Part shown: one piece after another, positions 17,430 to 26,442 of the stretch
Layout: every line of letters begins with the position of its first letter
How positions within the stretch are numbered: the stretch's first letter is position 1
From: an uncultured Bacilli bacterium
Lineage (GTDB): Bacteria; Bacillota_I; Bacilli_A; RFN20; CAG-826
NCBI GenBank assembly: GCA_944358985.1
Contig: CALVSI010000008.1
Location: 1-46,045 of the forward strand
Direction: 5' to 3'
Length of the DNA: 46,045 bases
Notes under the pieces: generated by a model
The model's database searches: none
The model's input: the letters and a program-made list of their open reading frames with translations, nothing else
Told to the model about the DNA's origin: nothing
Made by a program: the position numbers and the translations under genes

Positions 17430-17457
17430 ATTATACCATTTATCATCGCAATGTAAA
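17430..17457 (-). promoter_or_regulatory. promoter of the exported-protein/DtxR operon
   Basis: On the minus strand, TTTACA (17457-17452), a 16-bp spacer containing an extended-10 TG, and TATAAT (17435-17430). The ATG follows 11 bases later with no SD, leaving a leader of only a few bases. Confidence 0.75.
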
Positions 17458-17501
17458 AAATGTTTGAAATAAAATATTGTTAATGGTTAAATAATAGATA
17501 G

Positions 17502-17507
17502 TATAAA
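17502..17507 (+). promoter_or_regulatory. possible -10 of the starch-binding-like lipoprotein gene
   Basis: TATAAA (17502-17507) with TTGTTA (17477-17482) 19 bp upstream. The spacing is long, so this is tentative. A conventional AGGAAAGGAG SD follows near 17532-17541. Confidence 0.35.
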
Positions 17508-17578
17508 TCCTAATGTACTTAATAATTTTTTAGGAAAGGAGTTGTTTGATTTTAATCAAACGTTTAGGAAAATTGCAT

Positions 17579-18745
17579 ATGAAAAAGAAATTAGCGATTT
17601 TTGGTGCGGTATGCGGTGTTGCTATCGTCGGTATAGTTGCAGCAGCATGCTCGTTTACGCCCAAAACCTCTCTTTTATCAGACGATAATTATCGTGGGGT
17701 AGTTGAAGAAACTGGTTTAAAGAGAATTTATGTCGTCTTAAATGACGAAACATGGTCTCATGATTCAGTGGATGGAGACCTTTGGATTTATGCCGAGGAA
17801 AATGATGCTCTTGACGATGAACCAATTAGCACAATCGAAGGTGGCTATAATGATGCTCCAAAAATGCATTTAATTGGTCGCAGTAGCGATGGAAGCCGTG
17901 ATGATGGATATGGCTATGGTCTTTACTATTTTGATTTGAAAAATGAATATAACTATATTCAAATCAAAAATTTTGCTGGTGAATGGCAGGATGGCTATAA
18001 CGCAAAACAAACCGCAAAAACATCTTTAGGAATGGGTAGTGAATATAACGCCCTTTGGATTGAAAAAGGCGAAGATGAAACAGCTGTTCGTAATATTAAT
18101 TTTGGTTATGTCCCAGCATTAACTAGCGAACAACTTGCTCATGTTTTATCACATGAATTTATCGATTCTTGTTCACCAAATGTCCATAATGGTTATGGTG
18201 CTTGGAAACAATTAGAAAAGATCTTTATTAGCCAAAATCTTGGTGATATTGATATGGACACCGTTGTTGATGCAGGCGAAACTGTTGGCGAAAAACCTCT
18301 TCAAACAACATTAGGTGAATTAATTAATGCTTTAGCGGTTAGATCTGGCAATGTTGCTCCAGAATATCTTGTTTTATATTTTGAAGATGCTTCTTGGTGG
18401 CAAGGCTATAATGTTTCAACCTCAATTTATGCTTATGGACCAAACGATGCTAATAATGGTGCTTGGCCAGGTGTTGTTATGACTCATTTGCGCTATGATT
18501 CAGATACAAGTCATAATTTTTGGGGTATTAGATTAGATGTTAGTTTATACACTAATATTCAGTTCGTGCGTGCTGGATATAATAATGGTATTTTAGAAGA
18601 TTGGAATGCTAGAACGGCTGATTTAAGTTTGGCAGATATTCCTTCTGGCATGAATATGTATTCAATTGTTAATAGCACTGCATCTTGGTATGACAATAAT
18701 CCTGATAATGTTGTTCCTGGTAACTGGACAGCATATGTTGGATAA
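17579..18745 (+). CDS. lipoprotein with two starch-binding-like (CBM26-type) modules
   Basis: 388 residues from ATG 17579, chosen because it gives a clean lipoprotein signal (MKKKLAIFG...VAAAC, Cys24); an upstream in-frame start at 17546 sits just after the SD, so it cannot be excluded. Two related beta-rich units are visible: about 47-170 (RIYVVLNDETWS, DLWIYAEE, MHLIG, YIQIKN) and about 262-388 (YLVLYFEDASWW, TSIYAYG, GAWPGVVM, IQFVRAG). The WPG-M and paired Trp pattern is that of CBM25/26 starch-binding domains. A helical linker (about 178-258) joins them. No catalytic domain. Likely a surface glycan-binding protein; the ligand is inferred. Confidence 0.7.
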   Translation: MKKKLAIFGAVCGVAIVGIVAAACSFTPKTSLLSDDNYRGVVEETGLKRIYVVLNDETWSHDSVDGDLWIYAEENDALDDEPISTIEGGYNDAPKMHLIGRSSDGSRDDGYGYGLYYFDLKNEYNYIQIKNFAGEWQDGYNAKQTAKTSLGMGSEYNALWIEKGEDETAVRNINFGYVPALTSEQLAHVLSHEFIDSCSPNVHNGYGAWKQLEKIFISQNLGDIDMDTVVDAGETVGEKPLQTTLGELINALAVRSGNVAPEYLVLYFEDASWWQGYNVSTSIYAYGPNDANNGAWPGVVMTHLRYDSDTSHNFWGIRLDVSLYTNIQFVRAGYNNGILEDWNARTADLSLADIPSGMNMYSIVNSTASWYDNNPDNVVPGNWTAYVG

Positions 18746-18780
18746 TAAAGTTAAAATTAACATTATTGTTTCTCTTTTCT

Positions 18781-18804
18781 AAAAGCGTGGGCGACCACGC
18801 TTTT
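18781..18804 (+). terminator. hairpin terminator after the lipoprotein gene
   Basis: AAAAGCGTGG (18781-18790), loop GCGA, CCACGCTTTT (18795-18804): a perfect 10-bp stem. The T-run is short (TTTT, then AAAATTTT). Confidence 0.75.
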
Positions 18805-18813
18805 AAAATTTTC

Positions 18814-18841
18814 TTGTATATGCATAAATTATTATTATAAT
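18814..18841 (+). promoter_or_regulatory. promoter of the polyamine operon, leaderless type
   Basis: TTGTAT (18814-18819), 16-bp spacer, TATAAT (18836-18841). ATG 18849 is 7 bases after the -10, with no SD, so the transcript should start at or next to the start codon. Confidence 0.75.
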
Positions 18842-18848
18842 TTAAAGC

Positions 18849-21458
18849 ATGGGAAGAGTTAAGGCGGAGACGCCATTTGTTGATGCACTTAAAAATTATG
18901 TAAATGAAGGTATTTCTCCTTTTGATGTACCTGGTCATCACATGGGAAATATTAAAAATAAAATGACCGATTTAGTGGGTCAAATAGTATATAAATGTGA
19001 TGTAAATGCACCAGTTGGTTTAGATAATTTAGCACATCCTGATGGCGTTATTTTACAAAGCGAAGAGTTAATGGCAAAAGCTTGCCATGCAGATAATTCT
19101 TTTTTTCTTATTAATGGAACTACTAGTGGTTTGCAGGCTGCTATTTTAAGTATTTGCCGTCCAAATGATAAAATCATATTGCCAAGAAATGTCCATAAAT
19201 CTATTACAAATTCTCTTGTTTTAAGTGGTGCTATACCAATTTATATTAATCCTGATATTGATGCAAATATTGAAATAGCAAATCAACCAACATTGCAAGA
19301 TTATAAAAAAGCGATGATACGTTATCCAAGTGCAAAAGCGGTAGTGGTTATAAATCCAACTTATTTTGGAGTAATTTTAGATTTAAAAAAACTTGTTGAA
19401 ATGGCTCACGAACATAACATGTTAGTCATTGTTGATGAAGCTCATGGCGCACATTATTATTTTAGTGATTCTAATCCTATTAATGCGATGGAAGCAAACG
19501 CTGATATAAGCGCTGTTTCATTTCATAAAACCGGAGGCAGTTTAACGCAATCTAGCGTATTGCTTACCAAAGGAAACAAGGTTAATAATATCAAAATAAG
19601 AGAAACACTCAATTTACTAAACACCACGTCTCCATCATCATTATTGCTCGCTAGTTTAGATGCTGCACGAGCGTGGATGGAAGAAAATGGTGCTGAATCT
19701 GTTGAAAACATAATTAAATTAAGCGAATATGCTTTTGATAAAATTAATCAAATCGATGGTTTTATAGTACGTGGTAAAGATTATTTTAAATCGCGCGGAT
19801 GTTTTAATTACGATAAGACAAAACTTTTAATTGAATTAGATCGTTTAGATTTGAATGGTTATGAAGTATATCGATTATTAAAAAATGATTATCATATTCA
19901 AATAGAACTTGCTGAGACATATGTTATTTTATGTATTTTAGCATTAGGAAACACTAAAACTCATATCGATAATTTTGTTAAAGCATTAAAAGATATATCA
20001 AAACACCATTTCCATAAAAATTTAAGTTATCCGGTACACAATTTTAACTTCGAATATGGCTACATGATAACTAGACCCCGTACTGCTTATTTTGCACCAA
20101 CACAAACTGTTTCACTTGATAATGCACTTAATCATATATGCAAGGAATCAATTATGATTTACCCTCCAGGAATACCTATAATTTTGCCTGGTGAAGTTTT
20201 TACAAAAGATATTATTAATCAAATTAAGGATGGTTCAAAAAAAGGATGCCGTTTATTATCAAACCATAATGATGGATATCAGGTTGATATTATAGATGAA
20301 AATAAATGGAAGAGATTTCCATATTATCAAAAAAAATTACAGGATTATGTTGTTAAAAGAAAAACGACCCCTCGCGGTGATGAGTTTTATTTACCATTTG
20401 AAGGCGATGAACATGATGGGTGTATTATTTTATTGCCTTATCGTAAAGATGTTTGGACAAATAAAGGGAAAGATGCTTTAAAAGAATTTTTAAATGTAAT
20501 AAAAAGCATTTCTAAATATGAACATGTTTATGTTGGCATCGACCCTAGTGTTTATAATAAATATTTGCCGTTAGTGAAGAATTTTACTAGTGTTAGTGTT
20601 TTAAAAATAAAATATAACGATGCTTGGGCTAGAGATAATACACTAATTTTCTTAAAAAATGCTCAAGGACAAATTAGAAGTGTCGATTTTCGTTTTAATG
20701 CTTGGGGTGGAGAATATAATGGCTTATATTCTAATTATCAAGACGACGATAATCTTGGTAAAGTTTTGTCAAAAAAATTAAACATCGATTCTTATTACAT
20801 TAATAATTTTGTTTTAGAAGGTGGTTCTATTGCATATGATGGGAACAAAACTTTATTTGTGACAGAAGCATGCTTGTTATCCAAAGGTAGAAATCCTCAA
20901 TTTAACAAAAACGAAATTGAAGAAATTTTAAAAATAAACTTAAATGTTTCACAAATAATTTGGTTACCACACGGTATATTAAATGACGAAACTGACGAGC
21001 ATATTGATAATTTTATAGCTTTTAAAGATCAACATACTATCTTATTAGCGTGGGCTAATGCTAATGATAAAAAACAATATTTAGTTTGTCAAAAAGCATA
21101 TAAAATTTTAAGTAACGCTAGGGATATTGATGGTAATCCATACAATATAATTAAAGTAAAATTACCAAGTAAAATTCGTATTTCTAAAAAGCAAGCAAAT
21201 GCCATAAAAAAAGATAAATACAATGCAAAACCTCGCTTATTTAACGAAATTTTACAAGGAAGCTACATTAATTTTTATCAAGGTAAAGATTTTGTTATTC
21301 TTCCACAATTTGATGTTAAACAAGATGAATTAGTTATAAAACAATTTAAAAATATTTTTCCTAATAAAACAATAATCCCTATAAAAACTGTTAATATATT
21401 AATAGGTGGTGGTAATATTCATTGTATTACCATGCAAATTCCAAAGAAAGGAAATTAA
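18849..21458 (+). CDS. bifunctional arginine decarboxylase / agmatine deiminase fusion
   Basis: 869 residues. Residues about 1-490 are a fold-type-I PLP decarboxylase of the Bacillus SpeA / Orn-Lys-Arg decarboxylase group: FDVPGHHMGN near the start, LINGTTSGLQA, PRNVHKS, VDEAHGAHY with Asp196, and SFHKTGGSLTQ with PLP Lys227. Residues about 505-869 are agmatine deiminase (AguA, PAD_porph): NDAWARDNT (Asp596), FVLEGGS, EHIDNF (His718) and the terminal GGGNIHCIT with catalytic Cys859. Together they would convert arginine to agmatine, then to N-carbamoylputrescine plus ammonia. Both active sites look intact. Arginine rather than lysine or ornithine is inferred from the fused partner. aguB follows after 3 bp. 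Confidence 0.9.
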   Translation: MGRVKAETPFVDALKNYVNEGISPFDVPGHHMGNIKNKMTDLVGQIVYKCDVNAPVGLDNLAHPDGVILQSEELMAKACHADNSFFLINGTTSGLQAAILSICRPNDKIILPRNVHKSITNSLVLSGAIPIYINPDIDANIEIANQPTLQDYKKAMIRYPSAKAVVVINPTYFGVILDLKKLVEMAHEHNMLVIVDEAHGAHYYFSDSNPINAMEANADISAVSFHKTGGSLTQSSVLLTKGNKVNNIKIRETLNLLNTTSPSSLLLASLDAARAWMEENGAESVENIIKLSEYAFDKINQIDGFIVRGKDYFKSRGCFNYDKTKLLIELDRLDLNGYEVYRLLKNDYHIQIELAETYVILCILALGNTKTHIDNFVKALKDISKHHFHKNLSYPVHNFNFEYGYMITRPRTAYFAPTQTVSLDNALNHICKESIMIYPPGIPIILPGEVFTKDIINQIKDGSKKGCRLLSNHNDGYQVDIIDENKWKRFPYYQKKLQDYVVKRKTTPRGDEFYLPFEGDEHDGCIILLPYRKDVWTNKGKDALKEFLNVIKSISKYEHVYVGIDPSVYNKYLPLVKNFTSVSVLKIKYNDAWARDNTLIFLKNAQGQIRSVDFRFNAWGGEYNGLYSNYQDDDNLGKVLSKKLNIDSYYINNFVLEGGSIAYDGNKTLFVTEACLLSKGRNPQFNKNEIEEILKINLNVSQIIWLPHGILNDETDEHIDNFIAFKDQHTILLAWANANDKKQYLVCQKAYKILSNARDIDGNPYNIIKVKLPSKIRISKKQANAIKKDKYNAKPRLFNEILQGSYINFYQGKDFVILPQFDVKQDELVIKQFKNIFPNKTIIPIKTVNILIGGGNIHCITMQIPKKGN

Positions 21459-21461
21459 TGT

Positions 21462-22328
21462 ATGCGAAAAATAAAAGTTTGTGCAGTTCAATTTGCTTGT
21501 AGTAGTAATATAAAGCAAAATATCAAAAAGGCCGATGAAATGGTTCATGTAGCGTGTCAAAATGGCGCTAACATAGTTTTATTACAAGAACTATTTTCTA
21601 ACATATATTTTTGTCAAATTGAAAACTATGATTTCTTTTCTCTAGCCGAAGATGTTAACAATAGTATATTGATCAAACACTATCAACAAATTGCAAAAAA
21701 ATATCATGTTGTTTTACCAATTTCTTTTTTTGAAAAAGATAATAATTGTTATTTTAATTCTTTAGTGGTAATTGATGCTGATGGAAAGATTCTTGGGTTA
21801 TATCGCAAATCGCATATCCCTACTGGTCAATGTTATGAGGAAAAGTTTTATTTTGCTCCTGGGGATACTGGTTTTAAGATTTTTAATACTAAATATGGAA
21901 AAATTGGTGTTGCAATATGTTGGGACCAATGGTTTAGCGAATGTGCAAGAATCATGACACTTCAAGGTGCTGAAATATTGTTTTATCCAACCGCGATTGG
22001 AAGTGAGCCAGTTTTAGATAAAGATAGCAAAAATCATTGGCAAAATGTCATGATAGGCCATGCTGCCGCCAATATAATACCAGTTGTTGCATCAAATAGA
22101 ATTGGTGAAGAAAAAATCGGAAATTCATCAATGACATTTTTTGGCTCATCTTTTATTTGTGACGAATTTGGAAATGTTAAAAAACAATTAAATAGTGTAG
22201 ATGAAGGTTACATTATAGAGGAATTTGATTTAGATGAAGTTAATAAACATCGTTATTCATGGGGAATTTTTAGAGATAGACGCGTGGATTTATATGGTGA
22301 TATTCTAAAAATGAGTATTAAAAAATAA
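21462..22328 (+). CDS. aguB: N-carbamoylputrescine amidohydrolase
   Basis: 288 residues, nitrilase superfamily, AguB size. The Glu-Lys-Cys triad is present: Glu43 (LLQELF), Lys116 (YRKSHIP) and Cys153 (AICWDQWF). The typical family segments PTGQCYEEKFYFAPGDTGF and FYPTAIGSEP are also there. It hydrolyses N-carbamoylputrescine to putrescine, CO2 and ammonia, completing the route begun by the fusion enzyme. ATG follows the upstream stop after 3 bp, with AAAGGAAA as a weak SD inside the upstream gene. A cytoplasmic homomultimer is expected. Confidence 0.94.
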   Translation: MRKIKVCAVQFACSSNIKQNIKKADEMVHVACQNGANIVLLQELFSNIYFCQIENYDFFSLAEDVNNSILIKHYQQIAKKYHVVLPISFFEKDNNCYFNSLVVIDADGKILGLYRKSHIPTGQCYEEKFYFAPGDTGFKIFNTKYGKIGVAICWDQWFSECARIMTLQGAEILFYPTAIGSEPVLDKDSKNHWQNVMIGHAAANIIPVVASNRIGEEKIGNSSMTFFGSSFICDEFGNVKKQLNSVDEGYIIEEFDLDEVNKHRYSWGIFRDRRVDLYGDILKMSIKK

Positions 22329-22347
22329 AAAGGAGATATTTATTTAT

Positions 22348-23079
22348 ATGCACAAGGAAGAACTACTTGTTAAATCAACTGAAGTAGATGAATTAAAGAA
22401 ATTAAGAATATCTTCGTTTTTTAGAATGTTTCAAGATGTATCTGTTGCCGCTGTTGAAGAAATTGGGAAAGGAAATTCTTTTAACGAATCAAAAGGATTA
22501 ATTTGGGTTGTAACACGAGCGGACGTGAAAATTTATCGCATGCCTGATTATTTAGAACCTATAACTTTTTATACTTATCCTTCTCCTACATTACGTTTTA
22601 TTTATCCTAGACATTTTTTAGTTGTTGATAAAAACAACCAACCAATAATCCGCATGGTTACAACTTGGGCCCTTTTAGATGATAAAACAAGAAAGATAGC
22701 AACATTAAAAGAAGGCGAATTTAATTTAGAATTTGAAAGTCACGATGGTGAACTTCCATTACCAAAAAAAATTGATATTCCTTTAGGAGAACTTAAAAAA
22801 GAAGTTACAATTTCATATACTGATTGCGATTTAAATAGACATTTAAATAACACCCGATATATCGATTATATTATGGATTTGCATGATTCTGATTTTTATT
22901 TAACACATGAAATTACAAATTTTAGAATTGACTATATGTTAGAAGTTAAAGAAAAACAAAATTTGAAATTATATGAAACTTTTTCAAATAATATTTCTTC
23001 TGTAACAGGTATAGTGGATGAAAAAGTAGTATTTCAAGCAGTAATAAATTTTAAAGATGTAAAAAAAGATGAAAAATAA
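22348..23079 (+). CDS. acyl-ACP thioesterase (FatA/FatB-like)
   Basis: 243 residues, two tandem hot-dog domains. The N-terminal domain holds SSFFRMFQDVSVAAVEEIGKG and GLIWVVTRADVKIYRMP. The C-terminal one begins near 150 and has the catalytic-region motif SYTDCDLNRHLNNTRYIDY. The family releases free fatty acids from acyl-ACP. AAAAGGAG lies upstream. It is co-transcribed after aguB and overlaps the GH3 gene by 11 bp, so the operon mixes polyamine, lipid and glycan functions. Confidence 0.88.
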   Translation: MHKEELLVKSTEVDELKKLRISSFFRMFQDVSVAAVEEIGKGNSFNESKGLIWVVTRADVKIYRMPDYLEPITFYTYPSPTLRFIYPRHFLVVDKNNQPIIRMVTTWALLDDKTRKIATLKEGEFNLEFESHDGELPLPKKIDIPLGELKKEVTISYTDCDLNRHLNNTRYIDYIMDLHDSDFYLTHEITNFRIDYMLEVKEKQNLKLYETFSNNISSVTGIVDEKVVFQAVINFKDVKKDEK

Positions 23080-25363
23080 AGATATTTTTGAAAAATTGAC
23101 ATCAGAAGAAAAGATTTCGCTTTTCGATGGTCTAAATGTTTGGCAAACACGCCCTATCAATCGTTTAAAAATTAAAAGTGTTTGGATGAGCGATGGCCCA
23201 CATGGAATTAGAAAAGAAATTATTGAAAATGGTAATGTCAGTGTAATTAAAAACATAGTATATCCGACTGCAGCATTGGTTAGTTGTAGTTTTGATGAAA
23301 ACATCGCTTATTTATTTGGAAAAAGTATCGCTAATGATGCTTTTAATAATGATGTTAATTTGATATTAGGTCCTGGATTAAATATCAAACGTCATCCTTT
23401 AGGAGGACGAAATTTTGAATATTTTAGTGAAGATCCATACTTAAATGGAGTTTTAGGGTATAGTTACGTAAATGGAGCGAAAAGTGAAAATGTTGATTGC
23501 TGTTTAAAACATTATGCATTAAATTCTCAAGAAACAAATCGGTTTGTTTATAGTAGCGATGCGGATTTACACACTCTTTATGATTTATATTTATTCCCGT
23601 TTTATTTAGCGATAAAAAATAGCGATGTCGCTGCAGTTATGTCAGCGTATAATCGTGTCAACGGCATTTATTGTGGCGAAAATAAATTTTTGCTAGATGA
23701 TGTTTTAAGAAATAAATTCGCTTTCAAAGGAATGGTGGTTACTGATTGGGGCGCCCTAAATGATCCTATCGATTCATTTAAAAATGGTTTAAATTTAGTT
23801 ATGCCTGGAAATAACAAATATGTTTTGGATGCCATAAATAAAGCATATCGAAATAAATGCATAACAGATTATGAAATTGATAAAGCTATTGAGCCAACTT
23901 TTGATTTTATAATGAAACATCAAGATATTGATAAAAGTAAATTCCAATACAATTTGCAAGAAAACATTAATAATGCATATAAAATTGCTAGTGAATCAAT
24001 TGTTTTAGCAAAAAATGAAAAAGAAATTTTACCTTTAAATAAAAACGAAAAAATTGGAATAATAGGTCAATTTGCAAAAAATATTCATGTTCAAGGTGGA
24101 GGTTCTAGTAAAATTAATCCCATTTATTTGGAACAAATTTTAAATGTTATGGATGACAATAAGTATCCATATGACTATGCGGATGGATATGATATTAGTT
24201 CTCAATCAACGAACGAAAATCTAATTAATCAAGCTATTGAAGTTGCTAAAAAATCCGATAAGATTGTGGTTTTTCTTGGTTTGTTTGATGATTTAGAAAC
24301 AGAAGGAGAAGATAAAATTTCTATGAGCCTTCCTTCCTTCATGCCAGATTTAATTGATAAATTATATGAATTTAATAAAAATATTGTTTGTGTTATATTT
24401 GCCGGTTCTCCTGTTGAATTACCATTTTATGATAAAGTCAACGCAATCGTCTTACCATATTTATGTGGATGTAAAGGTTCGAGTGCGTTAGTGGATATCC
24501 TTTATGGTGATGTCAACCCAAGCGGACATCTATCAGAAACTTGGCCATTTGATATTGCCTCAACTTATTTAGGAAATGATTTCCCATCTAAAAATAAATA
24601 TATTCCTTACAAAGAAGGATTATATGTTGGGTACCGCTACTATGATGGCTTTAATAAAGATGTTAGATTTTGTTTTGGCCATGGATTGACATATAGCAAA
24701 TTTAGTTATTCTGATTTCAAAATTGATGGAAATCAACTATCTTTTAAGATTGAAAATTTATCTAAAATCGATGGTAAAACATTAGTGCAGTTATACGTAA
24801 AAGATGACGTAAACAATTTTAAACAATTAAAATATTTTAAGAAAATTTTTGTTAGTGCAAATAAAAGCGTCGATGTAAAAATCATGTTAAACGATGAGAT
24901 GTTTTCTTCTTATGATGATGAAATTAAATTCTATAACGTAAAGAAAGGAAAATATAAAATTTATCTTGGCGAATCAATCGACAATATTTATTATTCTTTT
25001 GATTATGAGATAAAAGAGGGTTCTATAAATTATAAATATAATATCAATATGCAAATTGATTCGAAAATTTCTATTGATAATTCCAAAAAACCAAATTTTG
25101 ATATGAACTCATCGCTGAATGATTTTAAATCAACCAGAATGGGGAGATTTATAAATAAAATATTCGCTAAGGAGTTCAATAAAAGATTTAAAGATGACGA
25201 TCCAAATAAGGAGATGATGTTTAATCAAATGATGAATACGCCATTAAGAGGTGTGATAAACTACGCTAATAGCAAAACATTTGATATGCGTTTAGGTCAT
25301 TTAATAGTGGATATATTGAATGGAAAATATTTAAAAGGCATTAAAAATTATTTTAAAAAGTAA
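23069..25363 (+). CDS. glycoside hydrolase family 3 enzyme (beta-glucosidase-like)
   Basis: 764 residues. The N-terminal GH3 barrel contains VWMSDGPHGIRKE, GPGLNIKRHPLGGRNFEYFSEDP, CCLKHYALNSQE and the nucleophile Asp in VVTDWGAL. The alpha/beta C-terminal domain contains GGGSSKINP, FLGLFDDLETEGEDK and PSGHLSETWP. A fibronectin-III-like domain is followed by about 90 extra residues. There is no signal peptide, so it would act on imported glycosides. The substrate could be beta-glucoside or beta-xyloside; with the xylose operon in the same window the latter deserves a test. It overlaps the thioesterase gene. Confidence 0.93.
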   Translation: MKNKDIFEKLTSEEKISLFDGLNVWQTRPINRLKIKSVWMSDGPHGIRKEIIENGNVSVIKNIVYPTAALVSCSFDENIAYLFGKSIANDAFNNDVNLILGPGLNIKRHPLGGRNFEYFSEDPYLNGVLGYSYVNGAKSENVDCCLKHYALNSQETNRFVYSSDADLHTLYDLYLFPFYLAIKNSDVAAVMSAYNRVNGIYCGENKFLLDDVLRNKFAFKGMVVTDWGALNDPIDSFKNGLNLVMPGNNKYVLDAINKAYRNKCITDYEIDKAIEPTFDFIMKHQDIDKSKFQYNLQENINNAYKIASESIVLAKNEKEILPLNKNEKIGIIGQFAKNIHVQGGGSSKINPIYLEQILNVMDDNKYPYDYADGYDISSQSTNENLINQAIEVAKKSDKIVVFLGLFDDLETEGEDKISMSLPSFMPDLIDKLYEFNKNIVCVIFAGSPVELPFYDKVNAIVLPYLCGCKGSSALVDILYGDVNPSGHLSETWPFDIASTYLGNDFPSKNKYIPYKEGLYVGYRYYDGFNKDVRFCFGHGLTYSKFSYSDFKIDGNQLSFKIENLSKIDGKTLVQLYVKDDVNNFKQLKYFKKIFVSANKSVDVKIMLNDEMFSSYDDEIKFYNVKKGKYKIYLGESIDNIYYSFDYEIKEGSINYKYNINMQIDSKISIDNSKKPNFDMNSSLNDFKSTRMGRFINKIFAKEFNKRFKDDDPNKEMMFNQMMNTPLRGVINYANSKTFDMRLGHLIVDILNGKYLKGIKNYFKK

Positions 25364-25380
25364 ATTTATTATTCATAATT

Positions 25381-25389
25381 TGATATAAT
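25381..25389 (+). promoter_or_regulatory. extended -10 promoter abutting ATG 25396
   Basis: TGATATAAT contains the extended TGn motif and a perfect TATAAT (25384-25389). ATG follows after 6 bases and there is no SD, another leaderless-type start. Confidence 0.65.
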
Positions 25390-25395
25390 CAAAGT

Positions 25396-26442
25396 ATGAT
25401 TGAAATTAAAAATTTAAAACTCATAGACATTGACGATGTGTTTAACAAAAAATTCGAATCTAATGTCGTTAACATTAAAAAGGAAGATGAAATTTTCTTT
25501 AATATTTTGAATTTTAAAAATAATGGAATAGCCGATGGACAAATTTTAATTGATGATAAGTCTTTAAATATTTATGCAGATAAAGAAAAATGTCTTTATG
25601 ATTTAAAAATTAATTTTAATGGTATTAGTTTTGATGCTTTCTTTGATTTACAATTAAAATTAAACAACAAAGAAATAGCCAATATCAAAAGAAATTTGTT
25701 ACAAATTAAAAAAAACGATAAAGTTTTAAATGAAAAAGTTCTAGATGTTATTGATTTATTGGTAAAAAATAATGTTCTTTATATAACAATTAATTTGAAT
25801 TATGGAAATAATTTAGATTTTTTGGATCAATTAACTAGTCATCGTAATTCGAGTTTGAATGTTGTTGCTTTAGATAAAACATTTGTAAAAAATGAAGCCG
25901 CAATTGTTGATGAAAAAAAGATTGGAAATACTAATTTAAAAAATGAGATAAATTTTAAATTCATGATCAAGAATATATATTCTAATTTTATTTTCTATAT
26001 ATTATTTTCGGTTTTTCTTGGTGTGTGTAGTTTTCCATGCATTCAATTTATTAGAAATGATAATGCTATAATTGGTTCTTTTTTATTAATCGTTTCCTTG
26101 TTATTTTTGCTTTTAAATTTCTATATTTTGTATTTAAATTTTGATTTTTTAAAAAAATATAATTTTTCAAAAAAATACACAATTTACATGGTTTTAATTG
26201 AAATTTGCTGTTTTTTAGTTGGCTTTAGCATTGGTTATTTGATTGATTTTGCTTTCCATTCTTTTGGCATCTTTATTAATTTTAAACAATTTGAGCTCGC
26301 TGATTATATTTATTCGATTGTTATTTTTGCCATATCTTTTATATCACCTATTTGTTCTTTCCTTATATACAAAGTTTTTCAATTTTTCAAAAAACTATTT
26401 TTAAAAAATAACATCGATAATGGAGGCAGCATTAATGAATAA
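25396..26442 (+). CDS. membrane protein of unknown function with a soluble N-terminal domain
   Basis: 348 residues, family not recognised. Residues about 1-185 are hydrophilic, Lys/Asn-rich and beta-like. About 200-340 contain four transmembrane helices (FIFYILFSVFLGVCSF, IIGSFLLIVSLLFLLLNFY, VLIEICCFLVGFSIGY, YSIVIFAISFISPICSF). No signal peptide. It is first in a three-gene run and overlaps the metallo-hydrolase start by 8 bp. No SD; the -10 is 6 bp upstream of ATG. Confidence 0.65.
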   Translation: MIEIKNLKLIDIDDVFNKKFESNVVNIKKEDEIFFNILNFKNNGIADGQILIDDKSLNIYADKEKCLYDLKINFNGISFDAFFDLQLKLNNKEIANIKRNLLQIKKNDKVLNEKVLDVIDLLVKNNVLYITINLNYGNNLDFLDQLTSHRNSSLNVVALDKTFVKNEAAIVDEKKIGNTNLKNEINFKFMIKNIYSNFIFYILFSVFLGVCSFPCIQFIRNDNAIIGSFLLIVSLLFLLLNFYILYLNFDFLKKYNFSKKYTIYMVLIEICCFLVGFSIGYLIDFAFHSFGIFINFKQFELADYIYSIVIFAISFISPICSFLIYKVFQFFKKLFLKNNIDNGGSINE

